DNA from: Adiantum capillus-veneris
Taxonomy: Eukaryota; Streptophyta; Polypodiopsida; Polypodiales; Pteridaceae
DNA: 64,000 nt
NCBI GenBank assembly: GCA_014529385.2
Contig: CM043970.1
Span: 62,793,496-62,857,495 of the forward strand
Direction: 5' to 3'
Positions 9,918 to 22,094 of this stretch are shown here, in pieces. The notes under the pieces are model-generated. The model did not search any database. It was not told the origin of the DNA and saw nothing but the letters and a program-made list of their open reading frames with translations. The first letter of the stretch is position 1, and each line of letters opens with the position of its first letter. Both the position numbers and the translations under genes were made by a program.

Positions 9918-10816
9918 TTAGGCAATCAAATGATCTATGCCACATTGATTACACATGAGTATAGGCATTGTAGACATGCTCGCTTGATTGGTTTGCATTA
10001 GTGTGGCGTTCTTTTGTAGCCTAGTAGGACACTTGGCTACACGATGTGGACCTCCACACTCATAGCATTGAAGAGGTGGTCTCTTAGCAGTGTAATTGAT
10101 ATTTTGGCCTCTTGCCGCAAGAGCAGCTACTTGAAGGACAGGTTTGACTTGTCCCCAATAGTCCTCCATGTAGTATTGTGGACTTTATTCAAGCACATCC
10201 ATCCCATAGGCAATATTAGGGTCTATATCTTCTTCACAACCTTACAAACAAGCAATAGATGACTCACAACCCACTTGATTCATGGAAGTGATTCTCGGAT
10301 GTGGTGGTTGTGGTCCTAGCACTGGAGGTGGTAAGGGTGTTGTTTGAACAACATTTTGGGCCCTAGGGACCATGTGTTGTGATGTTTGTTCAAGAGGTGG
10401 GTCTGGCATCAATGCATGCACTAGAGGTGTGTCTGTCCATGCTAAGGTTGTTCTATTGGCCATCGTGCGCTTAAATACTATGCAATCCTTAGCTTGATGA
10501 CCATACCTTCCATAGGCGTTGCAATTCCCATTGAATTTTACTCTAAAGTAGGGCATTCGCTGGTACTATGCGGTCCATAGCATACTAAGCACCATTGTTG
10601 CTCCCTTCTTGGATACATATGATTGTTTTGCGGAGCATGATTGTCTCTAAGACTCTCTTGAATAGCCTTGGTGAGATCTGCTAAAGTCATCTCGGATATC
10701 TTTGGCTCCTTAGCAATAGGCTTTAGGGTAATTGGCTGATGCCCTGATGCTTGCAAGCTAAGAGATTTAGGCTCAACAGACACTTTTTCTCCTTGAATCA
10801 TTAAATTATCTTCCAA
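9918..10816 (-). pseudogene. Gag nucleocapsid region with four CCHC knuckles
   Basis: Two overlapping minus-strand frames carry four zinc-knuckle motifs in a row. CLVCYGPHSTSEC is intact. CNAYGRYGHQAKDC has its second Cys changed to Tyr. CYECGGPHRVAKC is intact. CNQCGIDHLIA is followed by a stop just before the last Cys. Between them is a proline-rich spacer. Plant gypsy Gags usually carry one or two knuckles, so four is unusual. The region would bind and package element RNA. A frame that continues left (VLTRSMLQKQN) leads to the protease part. The frame changes at about 10,550 and 10,810 look like small indels. Confidence 0.75.
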
Positions 10817-12895
10817 TTGGATCGGATTGGTGGTGACTGCTTCCCCAAGTGGTGATACCTCTAATGACTAGGCCATTGTAGATATCCTCATGTTGTAATC
10901 CCCTTATGAATCTATCAAGCAATTGATTATTATTGAAGCTCTCATTTGGATTACAACAAGAAGTCAAATGCTTCAAGCAACTAATAAAGTCTCTCACCGA
11001 CTCTCCTTCCTCTCGTTGAGCTTTCTGGAGCTGAGAGGCTACACCCCAAAGCACTCCCTCTCGTATATATTCTTTCAAGAACAGTCTCCTAAGATTAGGG
11101 TAAATCGTTTTTTCTTCCACCCTTAGGGTTCTATACCAATCCCTAGCCTTTCCACTTAAGATTAGGCTTAAAGCATTACTCTTATGCAGGTCATTGTGTT
11201 CTCCTAGAGAATCACATATTTGTTCAAACACTTCAATATTCTTTCTCACATCCCCGTCTCCACTAAATTTTTCTGTGAGCTTGGCTATTTGTACTGCCTT
11301 ACTTCTAGGCTCTCTATCAGGCATGTTACGCATATTCTCAACAATAGATTGACCGATAGCTTGAGAAAATGTTGCCAAGTCACCTAAGTGAGCAGGCACC
11401 ATGGGTGAAGGCGCTCAAAATACTACATGTGGAGTAGGTATTGGCATTGGGCTTGGCGCATAGGAAGCCCTTGGGTTCCACGTTGGGTACGATGTTGTGC
11501 TATGTGGTGGTCCATAGTTCATATGTGTGGCCCTAGGCATAGCAGACGTCAAATGTGACATGCTAGTGCTAGCTGGTATAGTCCCATGGAAGTAAGAGCT
11601 TGGGTGTTGTGGTTGTGGAGCATAGGTAGTTGAAACAATGGGAGGTGTAGGGACTACATGAGTGCGATGACCCATAGGTGCATACGATTGGTACACACTT
11701 GTAGGTACTGTTGCAGGTGTTGAGCTACCATGTAGTGGTGCTTTACTAACAAATGAGGTCCATGGCATGTTTCTCGGCATGCCCATCATTAGGGTAGGCA
11801 TGGTAGCCGTGGTGTCATCAAGGGAAAGATGAGCTAGACTTGGAAAGGTAAAGCTATCACTTGTGGGCTCAGATTGCACTGAGGCCCCTCGCAAAACAAC
11901 ATATGGAGGATCCATCGAACTTATTGAGGGAGTCTCCATTTGCGATAAGGTCGGTTGTTTAGCCTTCCCTGTATCCAAGAATCTCATGAGACCCGTTGAA
12001 GGCATGTGGATCCCCTTGTTTTGTCTCTCTAACTCAATCAGCCTATGGATGACCTCACAAACTCTTTGTTGTTGATCCTCCACACTAGTAGCACCCATTG
12101 TGGATTGTAGGACATCTAACCAACCCACGTGATAGGTGTGACCTGTGTATAGGTCGGTTAGAGTTTCCGTTCGTAGTTCGTACTCCCAATTCTCATTTAA
12201 GAACACTCCATCTAAACTTGAGGTGCTAGGGGTGTCCTTTGAGCTAGATGCAATGTTGCTTTCTATGGGTTGACCCTTAGTGATCGCTAATTTAAGAGCA
12301 CTTGATTGCTCTCCTAGCAAGGATATTGACATAGGGGCTTTCTCTTTTAACTCTCTTCATTGCTCCGCCTGGCGTAAGGTCTCGACTTCCTTTTCCCTAG
12401 CCGCAGTGATATATCGCTCAACCTCTTGCACTTCGGCAAGGCTTCTACCATCAGGTAATATGACCTCGGAGGGGAATGGCTTTGAAGAGTCAGGAGGTGC
12501 AGTGAATGAAGTATTCACGTGCACATTCTCTAAGGGAATAGGGTCTACGTTGGTCATGAATGGAGAATTTACTTCCCCACCCCCCTCATTTACAACATTA
12601 GCCCCATGTTCGGAGCGAGTGGCTCTACTAAAGGTTTCCTTCAAGCGGCTAAGCACGCTCGGCCCGGACCGTGGACCCATGGCATACATGTCTTGTCTTG
12701 AGCTATTGGGATTAGGCATTGGGAAACCCTCCATGAGATCGTAGTCAGGAAGAGTCACTAGCCGCTATGTTCGGGTCTTGGTTTGTACTACCTTGGGTCC
12801 CCGGAGGAATCCCAAACTCTGAGCAAGTCTTTCCGAGCTAATGAAAAATCGAGCGACATCTACCAAAGCACCTTGAATATATCCACGTTGTAAAA
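10806..12895 (-). pseudogene. Gag: N-terminal region and capsid
   Basis: Read on the minus strand, the frame opens near 12,895 (preceded by a TGA) with GALVDVARFFISSERLAQSL. It passes one TAG and one TGA in the same frame and contains a long low-complexity Pro/Ser/Thr/Met stretch (about 11,420-11,800). It ends in a typical retrotransposon Gag capsid: ALSLILSGKARDWYRTLR, then GESVRDFISCLKHL and NNNQLLDRFIRGLQHEDIY. Only a few lesions separate the pieces, so this copy is younger than gypsy-2 next to it. The capsid would build the virus-like particle. The first Met of the original protein cannot be fixed because the 5' side is lost. Confidence 0.8.
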
Positions 12896-13745
12896 TTGAT
12901 GGAGCTCATGATCAAGCAAGAAAGCATATTCAAAAGTAAAATTTTATGGCTTTAATATCACATGTGCGTGTTCTCTATTATATATGTTTAATACCTCCAA
13001 AAATCACTTCCAAAATGTCAATGGATGCAAAGATACATGGTCTCTCATAGGCTCAAAATTCTCTTTCAAAGAATAACCTTGATCTAAAATATTCTACTTT
13101 TCAAAATCAGCATAACCTTATGGCCAAGAAGAGGACCAAATATTGGGATATGCCTATTCTCTTGCAAAAGTTGGAAAGGGATGGGAGGTACTAGAGATTG
13201 TTACATTGAAGCTAAGGAAGCAAGCTTGTCTACACTAAAAGTCAAACTTTTGTAAAGAAGGAATTAGATGACTCTCAAGGGGAAATTCCAAAGGCCATAG
13301 ATGGCACATCCTGATGCATAGTGGAGCATCCTTCCATATGACCCCTAGAGAACTTGTGCACACAACCTTCATTTTACTTTGGGTTAATGGTAGTCATTTA
13401 TGGTGGTGGTTGTTTAGGTGATGGCCAAGTGAGTCCTAATTACTCGTAAATGATAGCTAAGGTAACAATGTCTAGCATTATTTATAAAGGGTAGCAGTGC
13501 TCAATACCATGGCCATGCACTGTGCCTAGCATTGCATATTTCTGCATCCCACCAGATAGAGGTCAACTATGTGTACAATATAGGTGACAGTGTCTAGCTG
13601 CCATTACCTTCTTATCTTTGATAGGTCCATATGTACTAAAATTTGTTCGCAACCATCCTCATCAAAGTGAGGATGGGGCTACAACCTACTAGTTAAAGTA
13701 TGATGATTTTGGCATAGTTTCCAAAGCCCTCAGTTGGAGCTAGCC
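12896..13745. other. Junction region without a gene
   Basis: There is no recognisable frame on either strand. A plus-strand TATA-like TTATTTATAAAGG near 13,467-13,479 could belong to the degenerate 5' LTR of gypsy-2, whose gag starts at 13,746. No primer binding site and no match to the 3' LTR region at 27,751 was seen, so this reading is weak. Confidence 0.35.
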
Positions 13746-15343
13746 ATGTCATCTAGCCAAGATAATGGGATGCAGCACTTGATGTAGCAATTTGCTACAC
13801 TTATGCACCATCATCAGATGATGACTCAAAGCTCTGAAAGAGAAATGGAGCTCGGAATAGCGAAGCTAGGCAAATAGTGACAGATAAAGTAGGGTTTTTT
13901 GAAGGCCGAGATGTTAGCAATTTTTTTCAAATATACAAATAGGCTATGGAAGACAAGGGATCAAGTGAGCAAGCAGCAACGGAGCAAGCAGCAACGGAAA
14001 ATTTTGGGCTAGTAGTCCCGCCTTAACTGCATGCATGGGTTGAGGAGCTTCAGACTGCGCATGAGGGTACATGGGTGATGTTCAAGCAGGCTCTTAAAGA
14101 TGAACATTTTCTTGAAGATAAGGAGAGTGTTACAAAGGAAAGCTTTCTAAAGTGGGTGCAACAACACAATAAGGAACCTTTTGCACATGAATTTGTACAA
14201 GAATTTGAGAAGAGATTTGGTCAGTTATTTGTCACCAAATGTATCGCTTTGAATTCTAAAATGGTAGAATTGTTTGTGCAGGCGCTCGGGACTTAAAACC
14301 GCAAAAGAGCTTAGTATATCTCCTTGAGGATCCAGCAGGGGAGTTAGGGTTGAAATCAGATTGGAAAGAAGTGATTGAAGCGATCACTATGGTGATGAAG
14401 CAACAAAAAAGATAGGATAATTTATACGGGATGAACACAGATGTGGAAGAAAAAGAAAATAGACCCATGTGCTATTAAAGGAGAAGACCCCAAAGCTAGA
14501 GGAGTCTTCCATGGATGAGCTTGTGAATGGAATCCATGAGTTAAACATCAATTTGAAATATGTGAAGCTTGAAGAAAAAGGTTCAACATCTTGATCAAAA
14601 CAAGGCGGTCCACAGAGGGGAAGTGGAAATCAAAAATGCATGTGGTGCGATAGTCTTGATCATGTCAAGAGTGAGTGCGATGAATTTTCAGAAGTCAAGC
14701 ATAAAGACATGGTTTTTTGGAAGGATGGACTAATACATCTATGGAAAATAGGTTTGCCTCTAAAGACCAAATATGGGAAAGGTGGTACGAAGAAGAGTAT
14801 GGAAGAGATGTTGCAGGAACATCATGCAGGTGTAGCTAAAGCATTTACTTATGGAGTGCAAATTGAAATCAAATTACAGGAAAAATCTATTGAAGTTCCT
14901 CACAAAATGAAAACTTTCTGGCCATATGCTATGACAACGGCACAAAAGCGAAAGGTCGCATATCAACAGCTATATTAAGTGGGAAACTGCAATAGAAAGA
15001 TTATTGGGTGGGAAGATCCTGTAGACTCCCTCTCACTATATGCATATATAGCAAGGTCTCAAAACAATGAGGCTTTTGTAGAAGAAAAGCAAAAAAGGCA
15101 AGAGGATTTGATAGAAATTTTGGAGAAGACAACTAGGTCAGCAATACCAAAGGAAAAAAAATCTATCTCATGTGTGGCTCCTATCCGACATGGTGTCCCA
15201 ATGCAGGAAGCCAAGAAGGAGAAGAAGACAGGAAAATCTCGGGGTCCATCATATAAACTAAGATTTGATATTGAACAGAGAACTGATGTAAAGAGGGTAC
15301 TTCAGGAGCGGATTCTGAATAGTTGGGTGCCCTAGAAGGAATC
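13746..15343 (+). pseudogene. Gypsy-2 gag
   Basis: The first ATG of the coding stretch begins MSSSQDNGMQHLM and soon meets a stop. The same product continues in pieces: a VGFFEGRDVSNFFQIY stretch, then HAWVEELQTAHEGTWVMFKQ and EPFAHEFVQEFEKRFGQLF (Gag capsid-like helices). A CCHC knuckle, CMWCDSLDHVKSEC, lies near 14,637-14,678, followed by a charged spacer to 15,335. A 15-bp in-frame tandem duplication (13967-13996) repeats Glu-Gln-Ala-Ala-Thr. Several stops make it a pseudogene. It would have formed the particle shell. Confidence 0.7.
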
Positions 15344-16486
15344 ATAGGTATTGCAAAGTGGGAATTTCATGACAACATCATTGATCTTATGAAGAGGAAG
15401 CACCAAATATTATACGAGCCTAAAAATGACCCAACAAGGACGCAAAGAGTGTAGAGAATTTATGAACAAATTGAAGCCATATTGAGCAGTGTTAATGAAG
15501 AAGAATTTGGGGATGATGAATGGAAAATCACAGTGGACAATGGCAAGCTTCCAGGGTGGGCAAAGTATGTCAGATTTCATGAGGATGAGTATCATGAAGA
15601 AGTACCTCGCAACCATTTTACACGGAATCATTGGGTCAAGGATACTACTAAAACTTTGGTGATAATAGGTGATTCGAAGGAGCTAGTTGTCGCATTGGTA
15701 GATCATGGTTCATAAGTAAACCTTATGTCAAAGAGCTTATATTTGAAAGGGAAGTGGCCTATTGATGTCAAACATGGGTGGCGTATCTGAGCCGATAATG
15801 CACAATCACGTGGTTTGCATGGTGCATGTCCGAATGTTAAAATAACTATGGGGGATGTAAGCAATGAACATAATTTCTTGGTGAAAGAGCACTCAACTTA
15901 TCCAACTATATTGGGATAGCCTTATATTACTGCGGTGCGAATGGAAACAAAAGTTTTGGATGATGGATTTGCATATGCCAGGATCCAAAGTTGTAATGGG
16001 AAGAAAGCGGTAGAGTTTCTAATTGTTTGTGTAGACCATGACAGGAACATGGGCACCTTATGGGATCATCCATTTCCAAAGCTGACAAAAGAATTTAAAG
16101 AGAATAGGGTCATCGTAAAGCAAGATTATGATGGTTCTTTGAAGGAGAAGATTTACTGACAATGGGCGTTTGTAGAGAGGCCATTTCTTCAGTATTTAGG
16201 GTTTATCTTCAAAGGGATCAGTAGGAGATGCAATGACCTATGCAATTGGGAGAAGCAACATGTTTACAACGCCCAAGGTATGTTTCAGGAATGTGAGATA
16301 TTGGACCCAAATGAAGCAATTTCAGGGATTTTTGAAGAATATGCATTTGTGGACACAATGGGGGAATTGGATGCATCCATGCAATCCAATGATCAATCCG
16401 GGATTGAGATTTTTAAGGTAAACTCTCTTGATATGTATGACATCCTTTTTCAATTCAAAGAAGAGGTGGATGCAAAGAAGGTATAG
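15344..16486 (+). pseudogene. Gypsy-2 protease
   Basis: The active-site region reads VVALVDHGS followed by a TAA and then VNLMSKSLYLKGKWPI, so the catalytic Asp-His-Gly-Ser is kept but the frame is broken immediately after it. The rest of the domain follows in pieces (TYPTILG, then AVEFLIVCVDHDRN up to about 16,160). An acidic linker to RT occupies 16,160-16,486. The domain would have matured the polyprotein. Confidence 0.6.
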
Positions 16487-16506
16487 ATAAATACAAATAC
16501 AAAACA

Positions 16507-17470
16507 GTGGCAAAGAAGGTCAGACTTATGTCTATTTCATTGCCAAAACAAAGCGTTACAATTATGGAGAAAGCATCTTGCCAGCCTATTCTTAGAGATC
16601 CATGTAAAACTGGGTTTTCATTTACTGAAGAAACGTTGCAGAAATTGAAGATGGGTGATGCAAATTTTCTAAATCAAGAAGAGATAGAATGTTTTCAAGA
16701 AATGTTAAAGAAGAATGGAAGGATTTTTCAGGTGACATTGATTGTGTGGATCCTATCATTGTGGCTCCCATGGTGATATTCATTGCTCCACACCTCCCTT
16801 GGAATTTGTGACCTATTTGTGTTCCAAAAGCTCGTCTTCTTAAGTTGGTTGATTTGTTAAATGAGAAGATTAAGATGGGCATTTGGATCCCTCTTGTGAT
16901 CCTTACTATAGCATGTGGTTTATGGCTCCCAAGAAGAATGATACATTGAGTTGCATACAGGATATGCAACTAGTAAATATCAGAAATATAGGAAGAGGTC
17001 CAACGGTTGATGATTTTGCAAAGGCTTTTTTTGGTAGAGCCATGTATTCTATGGGAGACTTGTATTCAGGTTATGATCAATTCCACTGGCTGTAGAAATT
17101 AGGGAGTTGACAACCATGCATACTCCTTTGGGATTAGTAAGAATGTGCACATTGACACAGGGTGCAACTAATTCAGTTGCCCACATGATGAACGGGATTA
17201 CATTCCTCAGCTCACCATGCCTTTTATTGACGACGTGCCGATAAAAGGGTGTGAGAGGGTGAAAAAGATGAGTTCAAAGATAAGAGGGGTGCAAACAATT
17301 TGTGGCTAACCATATTGTTGATTGTGACAGGATATTATCAAGGCTTGAAGAGGTCAACCTTACACTCTCAAGTCAAAATTCTATGTTTGGGGTCAAAGAA
17401 GTTTTGCATGTGGGACACTTATGTGGACCATCTTGTAGAAGACCAAGACCTGTCAAAGTGGATTCCATTC
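16507..17470 (+). pseudogene. Gypsy-2 reverse transcriptase
   Basis: Broken RT in several frames. Recognisable pieces in order are ECFQEMLKKNGRIF, VWFMAPKKND with the following LVNIRNIGRG, YSMGDLYSGYDQF (catalytic Asp of motif A), TPLGLVRMCTLTQGATNS (substrate-binding motif B) and MPFIDDVPIKG (catalytic Asp-Asp at about 17,220-17,245). The connection domain then appears as DRILSRLEEVNLTL. The catalytic residues are still present but separated by frameshifts. Confidence 0.75.
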
Positions 17471-18200
17471 AAAGGATGAAAGAGACATGCAATTCAATTA
17501 CGGAAGTGCAAATATTTCTAGGTGCATGTGTGTTTTACTTGATATGGTTACCCCATTTTTCACAGAGTCTTTATACCAAATTCTCAGGAAAAAAAAAATT
17601 ATTTGGAAAGAAGAAGACTCAAATGTTGTTCGTAAACTAAAGAAGATGTTACAAAAGGTTCCTACATTACGGAAAGAAGACTACAAAAGCGGAAAGCCAA
17701 TTATTGTGATGGTTGACATGAGTTCTATAGGTATTGGGTGGGCTATTGGGCAGGACAACAAGCAGGAAAAAAGGTATGCTATCAGATTTGGTGCTAAAGT
17801 ATTAAGTTCTTCGCAGAGAGCATATCTGTAGGTAAAAAGGGAATTTTGGGGTTTAGCAACTACCCTAAGGTGTGACAAGGAGTACTTTATTGGTGCTTCT
17901 ATAATAGTGCAGACAAATTGCTTACCACTACTTGGGATTATCACAAGTTGTTCTACACCAGACAGCCATGCTACGTCAGATAGCATATATTAAGTCATTA
18001 AATCTCGAGTTTCATCATATTGCAGGGAAGGATAATCCGATAGCTGATATGTTGTCCAGGGCCGGGTTTAAGGACGGAGAGACTATGATTTCTGAAGCTA
18101 AAGATGTGGGATTGTGGTTCTTTACCTCTTCAAAACTACATGTAGAATGTAAAAACACGGTTTTTGCATTACAATCTTTTGCTAAGGACAAAGGGTGAAT
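17471..18200 (+). pseudogene. Gypsy-2 RNase H
   Basis: The RT-connection sequence (TEVQIFLGACVFYLIWLPHF) leads, after a frame change, to the RNase H core. That core starts KPIIVMVDMSSIGIGWAIGQ and has the catalytic Asp in MVDMSS. The stretch KSLNLEFHHIAGKDNPIADM near 18,000-18,045 closes the domain, with the conserved Asp of the DNPIAD motif. Stops lie between the parts. It would degrade the RNA strand during reverse transcription. Confidence 0.75.
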
Positions 18201-18289
18201 GGTTTGCTGATTGGGAAATATTTGAGTACAGTAAAGAAGCAAGAGGATTGGACCAAACAAGAGTTTAAGCATATCCTAAAGAAGGCTTA

Positions 18290-20059
18290 TCGGTATTTCT
18301 TATAGAATGGGTTTCTATGGAAGCATCCAAATAAGTGGAGAGGAACCCCTCAATGAGTTTTTTGTGACAAGGTAACACAACTTTGAGTACTTAAAGAATT
18401 CCATGAGTCGTTATGGGCAGGACAAGGGGGAGTTTGGGCCACTTTTGCTAAAATCAAAGAGAAATATTGGTGGAAGGGTATGTATAAAGGTGTGGAGCAC
18501 TTTGTTGAAACTTGTGCTATATGTCACATGTACTCAAATGTAAAGCATCATGATGGGTTACATCCAACATATCATTGTGCATGCATTTCAAATGGGTAGT
18601 CAATTTGATTACAATGCCCACATGGTTATGGAAAATGAGATACATCATGCTTGCCAAGGAATATTTGATGAGCCAGGTTGAAAGGAGGGCTTTGCAAACC
18701 AAAGCTACAAGTATGGTATGCAAGTTTTTTCTAGAAGATGGAATATGTAGATATGTTTGTGTTGGAAGAATTATTGTAGATAGAGGAGACCTAGAAGCTG
18801 ACAAAGCCATACATTTTTTTCCTTGTATGGGTGTTGAGTTAACGCTCACTATTGCATACAATCCAAAAAGGAATGGAAAAAGTGAAAGAGGGCATCCTCC
18901 CATTGTCAAGGAATTTGCTAAATCATGTAAGGGTCATATTGGTGATTGGCCTCGGTTAGTTATGCTTTATGGGTGGACTGTACTAGACACACCACAGTTA
19001 CAGGTTTCATGCCATTAGAGCTTATGTATGTATAGAAGCCTATTATGCCTCTTGAAGAGGCAGTGACTACATGGAATGTATTTCCTTGGAATACAGAAAT
19101 GAGTAGAAAAGATTTGCTTGCGTTAAGGATTTGGCAGCTAGAGAGAAGAAGTGAAGACGTTGAAGCTGCAAAGGAGAAATTGAGTGCTCTTCTGAAAATT
19201 AAAGAGGCTTTTGACAAACGGCACAGGCTAAGGCCATGTGCTATTCAAGAAGTGGATTGGGTTCTTGTTTATGATAGTAGTTTGAAAAACCAATATATAG
19301 CTATGCGGAAGATGGTTAACACTAGTCCTGTAAAAAATCAGCCACTTTTGTGGCTTTTCGAGACTTTTGTAAAAAAACTCCCAACACTATGTTAGTTATC
19401 TTGATAGAAAATGGTTTCACGAAATTATGACCAACACTTAATATGAGTTAATAAAAATTAGTACAGAGCTAAATGAATGTCTAAAGGTGTCTTTCCATTG
19501 CCATCTTCTACAACTAATTTGTGCGGACGGACAATTTTTTTCTATTTTCTTTTGAATATAAATCAAATCATTGTTAAGCAGGCCCAAAACGCTTTGAAGA
19601 ATCCCTCAATAGGCATGTGATTAATGTACCAAGCTTTTTTAACCCATGTAGAGAGACTGCCAACATTCTTTACTTCTCCAAGTTAAGTACTCAAGTGCAG
19701 TTTTACGTTAAATTTGGTAATTTTAGAAAAGTAATTTTTTTATTTTTGAGCTTTTTATGTAAATTGTGTATTTAGAAACCTTTTTCATGTCTTGAACCCA
19801 TAATTAAGAAGTTTCATGAAATTTTGATGTCATATACAAAAGTTATAAATCATTTGCTAGAATCCTGATGTGAACCATTTTTGTGGCTTCAACCAATTTT
19901 ATGGCTCATTACAAGTCTAGTGTTAGGCGGTGGTTTGGTCCGTGTGTGGTTAAATATGCTATTATGTGAGATGGATGGTACGGAGTTGACACTCCAAGTT
20001 GCAGGTAAGCGCGATCAAGCTATAAAAAAAGAAATAGAGAGCTTCAAATTGATGATACA
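18290..20059 (+). pseudogene. Gypsy-2 integrase, split by a CACTA-like insertion
   Basis: The zinc-binding part is HESLWAGQGGVWATFAKIKE then ETCAICHMYSNVKHH (CX2C kept). The catalytic core runs from about 18,600 (FKWVVNLITMPTW) through IIVDRGDLEADKA and YNPKRNGKSERGHPPIV. It therefore keeps the second Asp and the Glu, but the first Asp site reads Val-Val-Asn. The C-terminal part (DWVLVYDSSLKNQYIA) stops at 19,318 and resumes at 19,926 with RRWFGPCVVKYA. Removing the insertion restores a continuous reading across the junction. Coding then continues to 20,059, where the short-LTR element is inserted, and its tail resumes at 27,630. Confidence 0.8.
19320..19922. mobile_element. CACTA-like non-autonomous DNA transposon, about 603 bp
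   Basis: It interrupts the integrase frame of gypsy-2. The ends are inverted repeats, CACTAGTCCTGTAA on the left and the reverse complement of CACTAGACTTGTAA on the right. The flanks show TTA on both sides (19316-19318 and 19923-19925), with one extra A before the left CACTAG. An alternative reading is a TA duplication around ACACTAG...CTAGTGT. Removing it with one TTA rejoins the coding sequence in frame. It has no transposase; the inside is AT-rich with subterminal GTGGCTT repeats. CACTA is preferred because of the terminal sequence and 3-bp duplication; a mariner-type element is the alternative. Confidence 0.75.
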
Positions 20060-20232
20060 TATTAGGCCAAGGCCTAGAGGGCAGGGTCCGGCCTAGGGGA
20101 GTCAGGGACTTAGGCCAAGGGCCGGACTGAAGATGTGGACAAGGAATCCAGCTAGGGAAAAGGGCCATGGGACCTCCTATAATAGGTTGGTTGGGAGGAG
20201 GATCCGGCATTCATTCTCCCGATGGTCTTTCA
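20060..20232 (+). repeat. Left 173-bp LTR
   Basis: It begins TATTAGGCC (TGTCAGGCC in the partner) and ends CTTTCA. It contains the TATA-like CCTATAATAGG in its right half. It is the same length as the partner at 27,452-27,624. Confidence 0.85.
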
Positions 20233-20233
20233 C

Positions 20234-20246
20234 TGGTATCAGAGCC
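20234..20246 (+). other. Primer binding site TGGTATCAGAGCC
   Basis: A perfect plant initiator tRNA-Met primer site one base after the LTR end. Confidence 0.9.
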
Positions 20247-20289
20247 AGGGGGAGGGAGAAGTTGAGGTTTTGCATGACTTTGTCTTGAA

Positions 20290-20401
<112 letters not shown>

Positions 20402-21086
20402 CGCTCTCTCTTTTTCTCTGTGGAGTCGTGGGCAAGCTTCACAAGGAGACCCTGCTACAAGGCGAGAATGGCCCCTTGAGTAGAGGCTAACCTTAGGCAG
20501 GAGCTTGGAAGCCAACAAGCAACGTGGGGAAGCCTGCTTAGTGAAGAAGGGAATGGAACGACCTACATGAAATCCCGGCATGTGAGGTCCGTTGAAAACA
20601 GATGGGAGAAACGACCAAGGTCCGTTTCAGTAGTGCGGATCACCGAGCATCGCATGAGGCGCTGCCTCTTCCTCTCTCTCGTGCATCTCTGCAGACGCTG
20701 TCGCCATGTTTTTTCATCTGGTTTTCATATTAGAGGTTTATTTTGGGAGCCCTAAAGTGACCAAGGGTCACCATAAGGGCCCCTTCTCACCTCCCATGCC
20801 ACTCGCAAGAAGACACCTACCGGCTGCTGCAGGGACGAAACAAGCACGCAATCAAGGAGATGATGGCACCATGTGTCATAGAACTGCACAACATACAGGA
20901 AATTCTAGATTTTAGTTGAAGCTCAACCCGATATGCACCATGAAAATCTAGGAGCCGAGACATGCAAGCGGATGGGCACTACGGGATTTAGACCATGGCA
21001 ATGAGATTGAGCTCGGCTAAAGCAAAGGATCATCGGAGGTTTGTGAAGACCCGAAAGGTTGCATTCAATGGCCATGCAAAAGGGAC

Positions 21087-21142
21087 AATTCTATAATGGT
21101 TGGGAGGAGGATCCGGCATTCAGTCTCCCTATGGTCTTTCAC
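21087..21142 (+). repeat. Extra fragment of the 173-bp LTR
   Basis: It matches the last 56 bases of the LTRs at 20,060 and 27,452 (TGGTTGGGAGGAGGATCC through CTTTCAC) but has no primer site after it. This suggests a partial internal duplication or a second, truncated copy nested in the interior. Confidence 0.8.
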
Positions 21143-22007
21143 TAGTCAGGTTGTCTGTCATTAATGCAATCAGACATCGACATGATCCACCCATTGTCAG
21201 CCAACGTGATCCAACAATTGCTAAGACATCATGGGAGCAAGGCTCTGTCTATAACTCCTCATAATAATAGTAATCAGGCTAACAGGTACGAGGTATATCT
21301 CTTGCCAGTATTTTTCTATTTTTCAATACAGTATACAATTCAACACGGTCAATTATTTGTGAATGCTCAACATGGTCGACTTTATTCTGCTATGACATTT
21401 GTCTATGAGCAAGAGTATCAATAGCTATGAGCACTGATAGCATCCAACGTGGGTCTATTGAGAAATATCATGCAAAGACGAGACTTCCATGTTTGGAATA
21501 TGCTAGGATCATCCGCACTTAGGAAAACTTGTCAAGATGTCTGCAGCTTTTTATATCACAAGAGGGTGTATATGATACTTATGCTTACTCACTCGAGTGA
21601 TTCGAGTGCACTACTAGAAACTCGGCCACAAGTGGGACTCAAGGTTAGTCAACTTTCACATTATGTTTGTTTTTTTCTATGCTTTACTTTTCATACTTGA
21701 AAATGCTCTCTCTCATATGCAAAGCAACGTGCTTGGGCAAACTTTATAAGAAGCCATCCTATACAACAAAGTGCCAATGACACACATCTTTAGCACTTTA
21801 TGGATATAATCTCATAGTTTATGCAACGGTGCACTGTGATGTATCATGCTAGTGTAATCCTGCACGACACGTATACCACCGGCCCACAAGGTTGAGACTG
21901 TCCTTGAATCCAAGGGCTTATTATTCTATTTTTTGGTATGTATGCACAGCGTACTAGTCCACTAGACGTATGACACTCCATCATTGTATACGCTTCAGCT
22001 ATAACAC

Positions 22008-22012
<5 letters not shown>
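21143..22012. other. Interior of short-LTR element, no gene recognised
   Basis: Several short open frames occur, but none has a domain, a plausible start context or composition unlike the surroundings. Confidence 0.4.

Positions 22013-22091
<79 letters not shown>
22013..22091. repeat. (CT)n microsatellite, 79 bp
   Basis: Uninterrupted CT dinucleotide run. Confidence 0.95.

Positions 22092-22094
<3 letters not shown>

Noticed and set aside
13440-13745. 5' LTR of gypsy-2
   Set aside because: Only a TATA-like site is present. No LTR ends, no primer site and no match to 27,751-28,609 were found.
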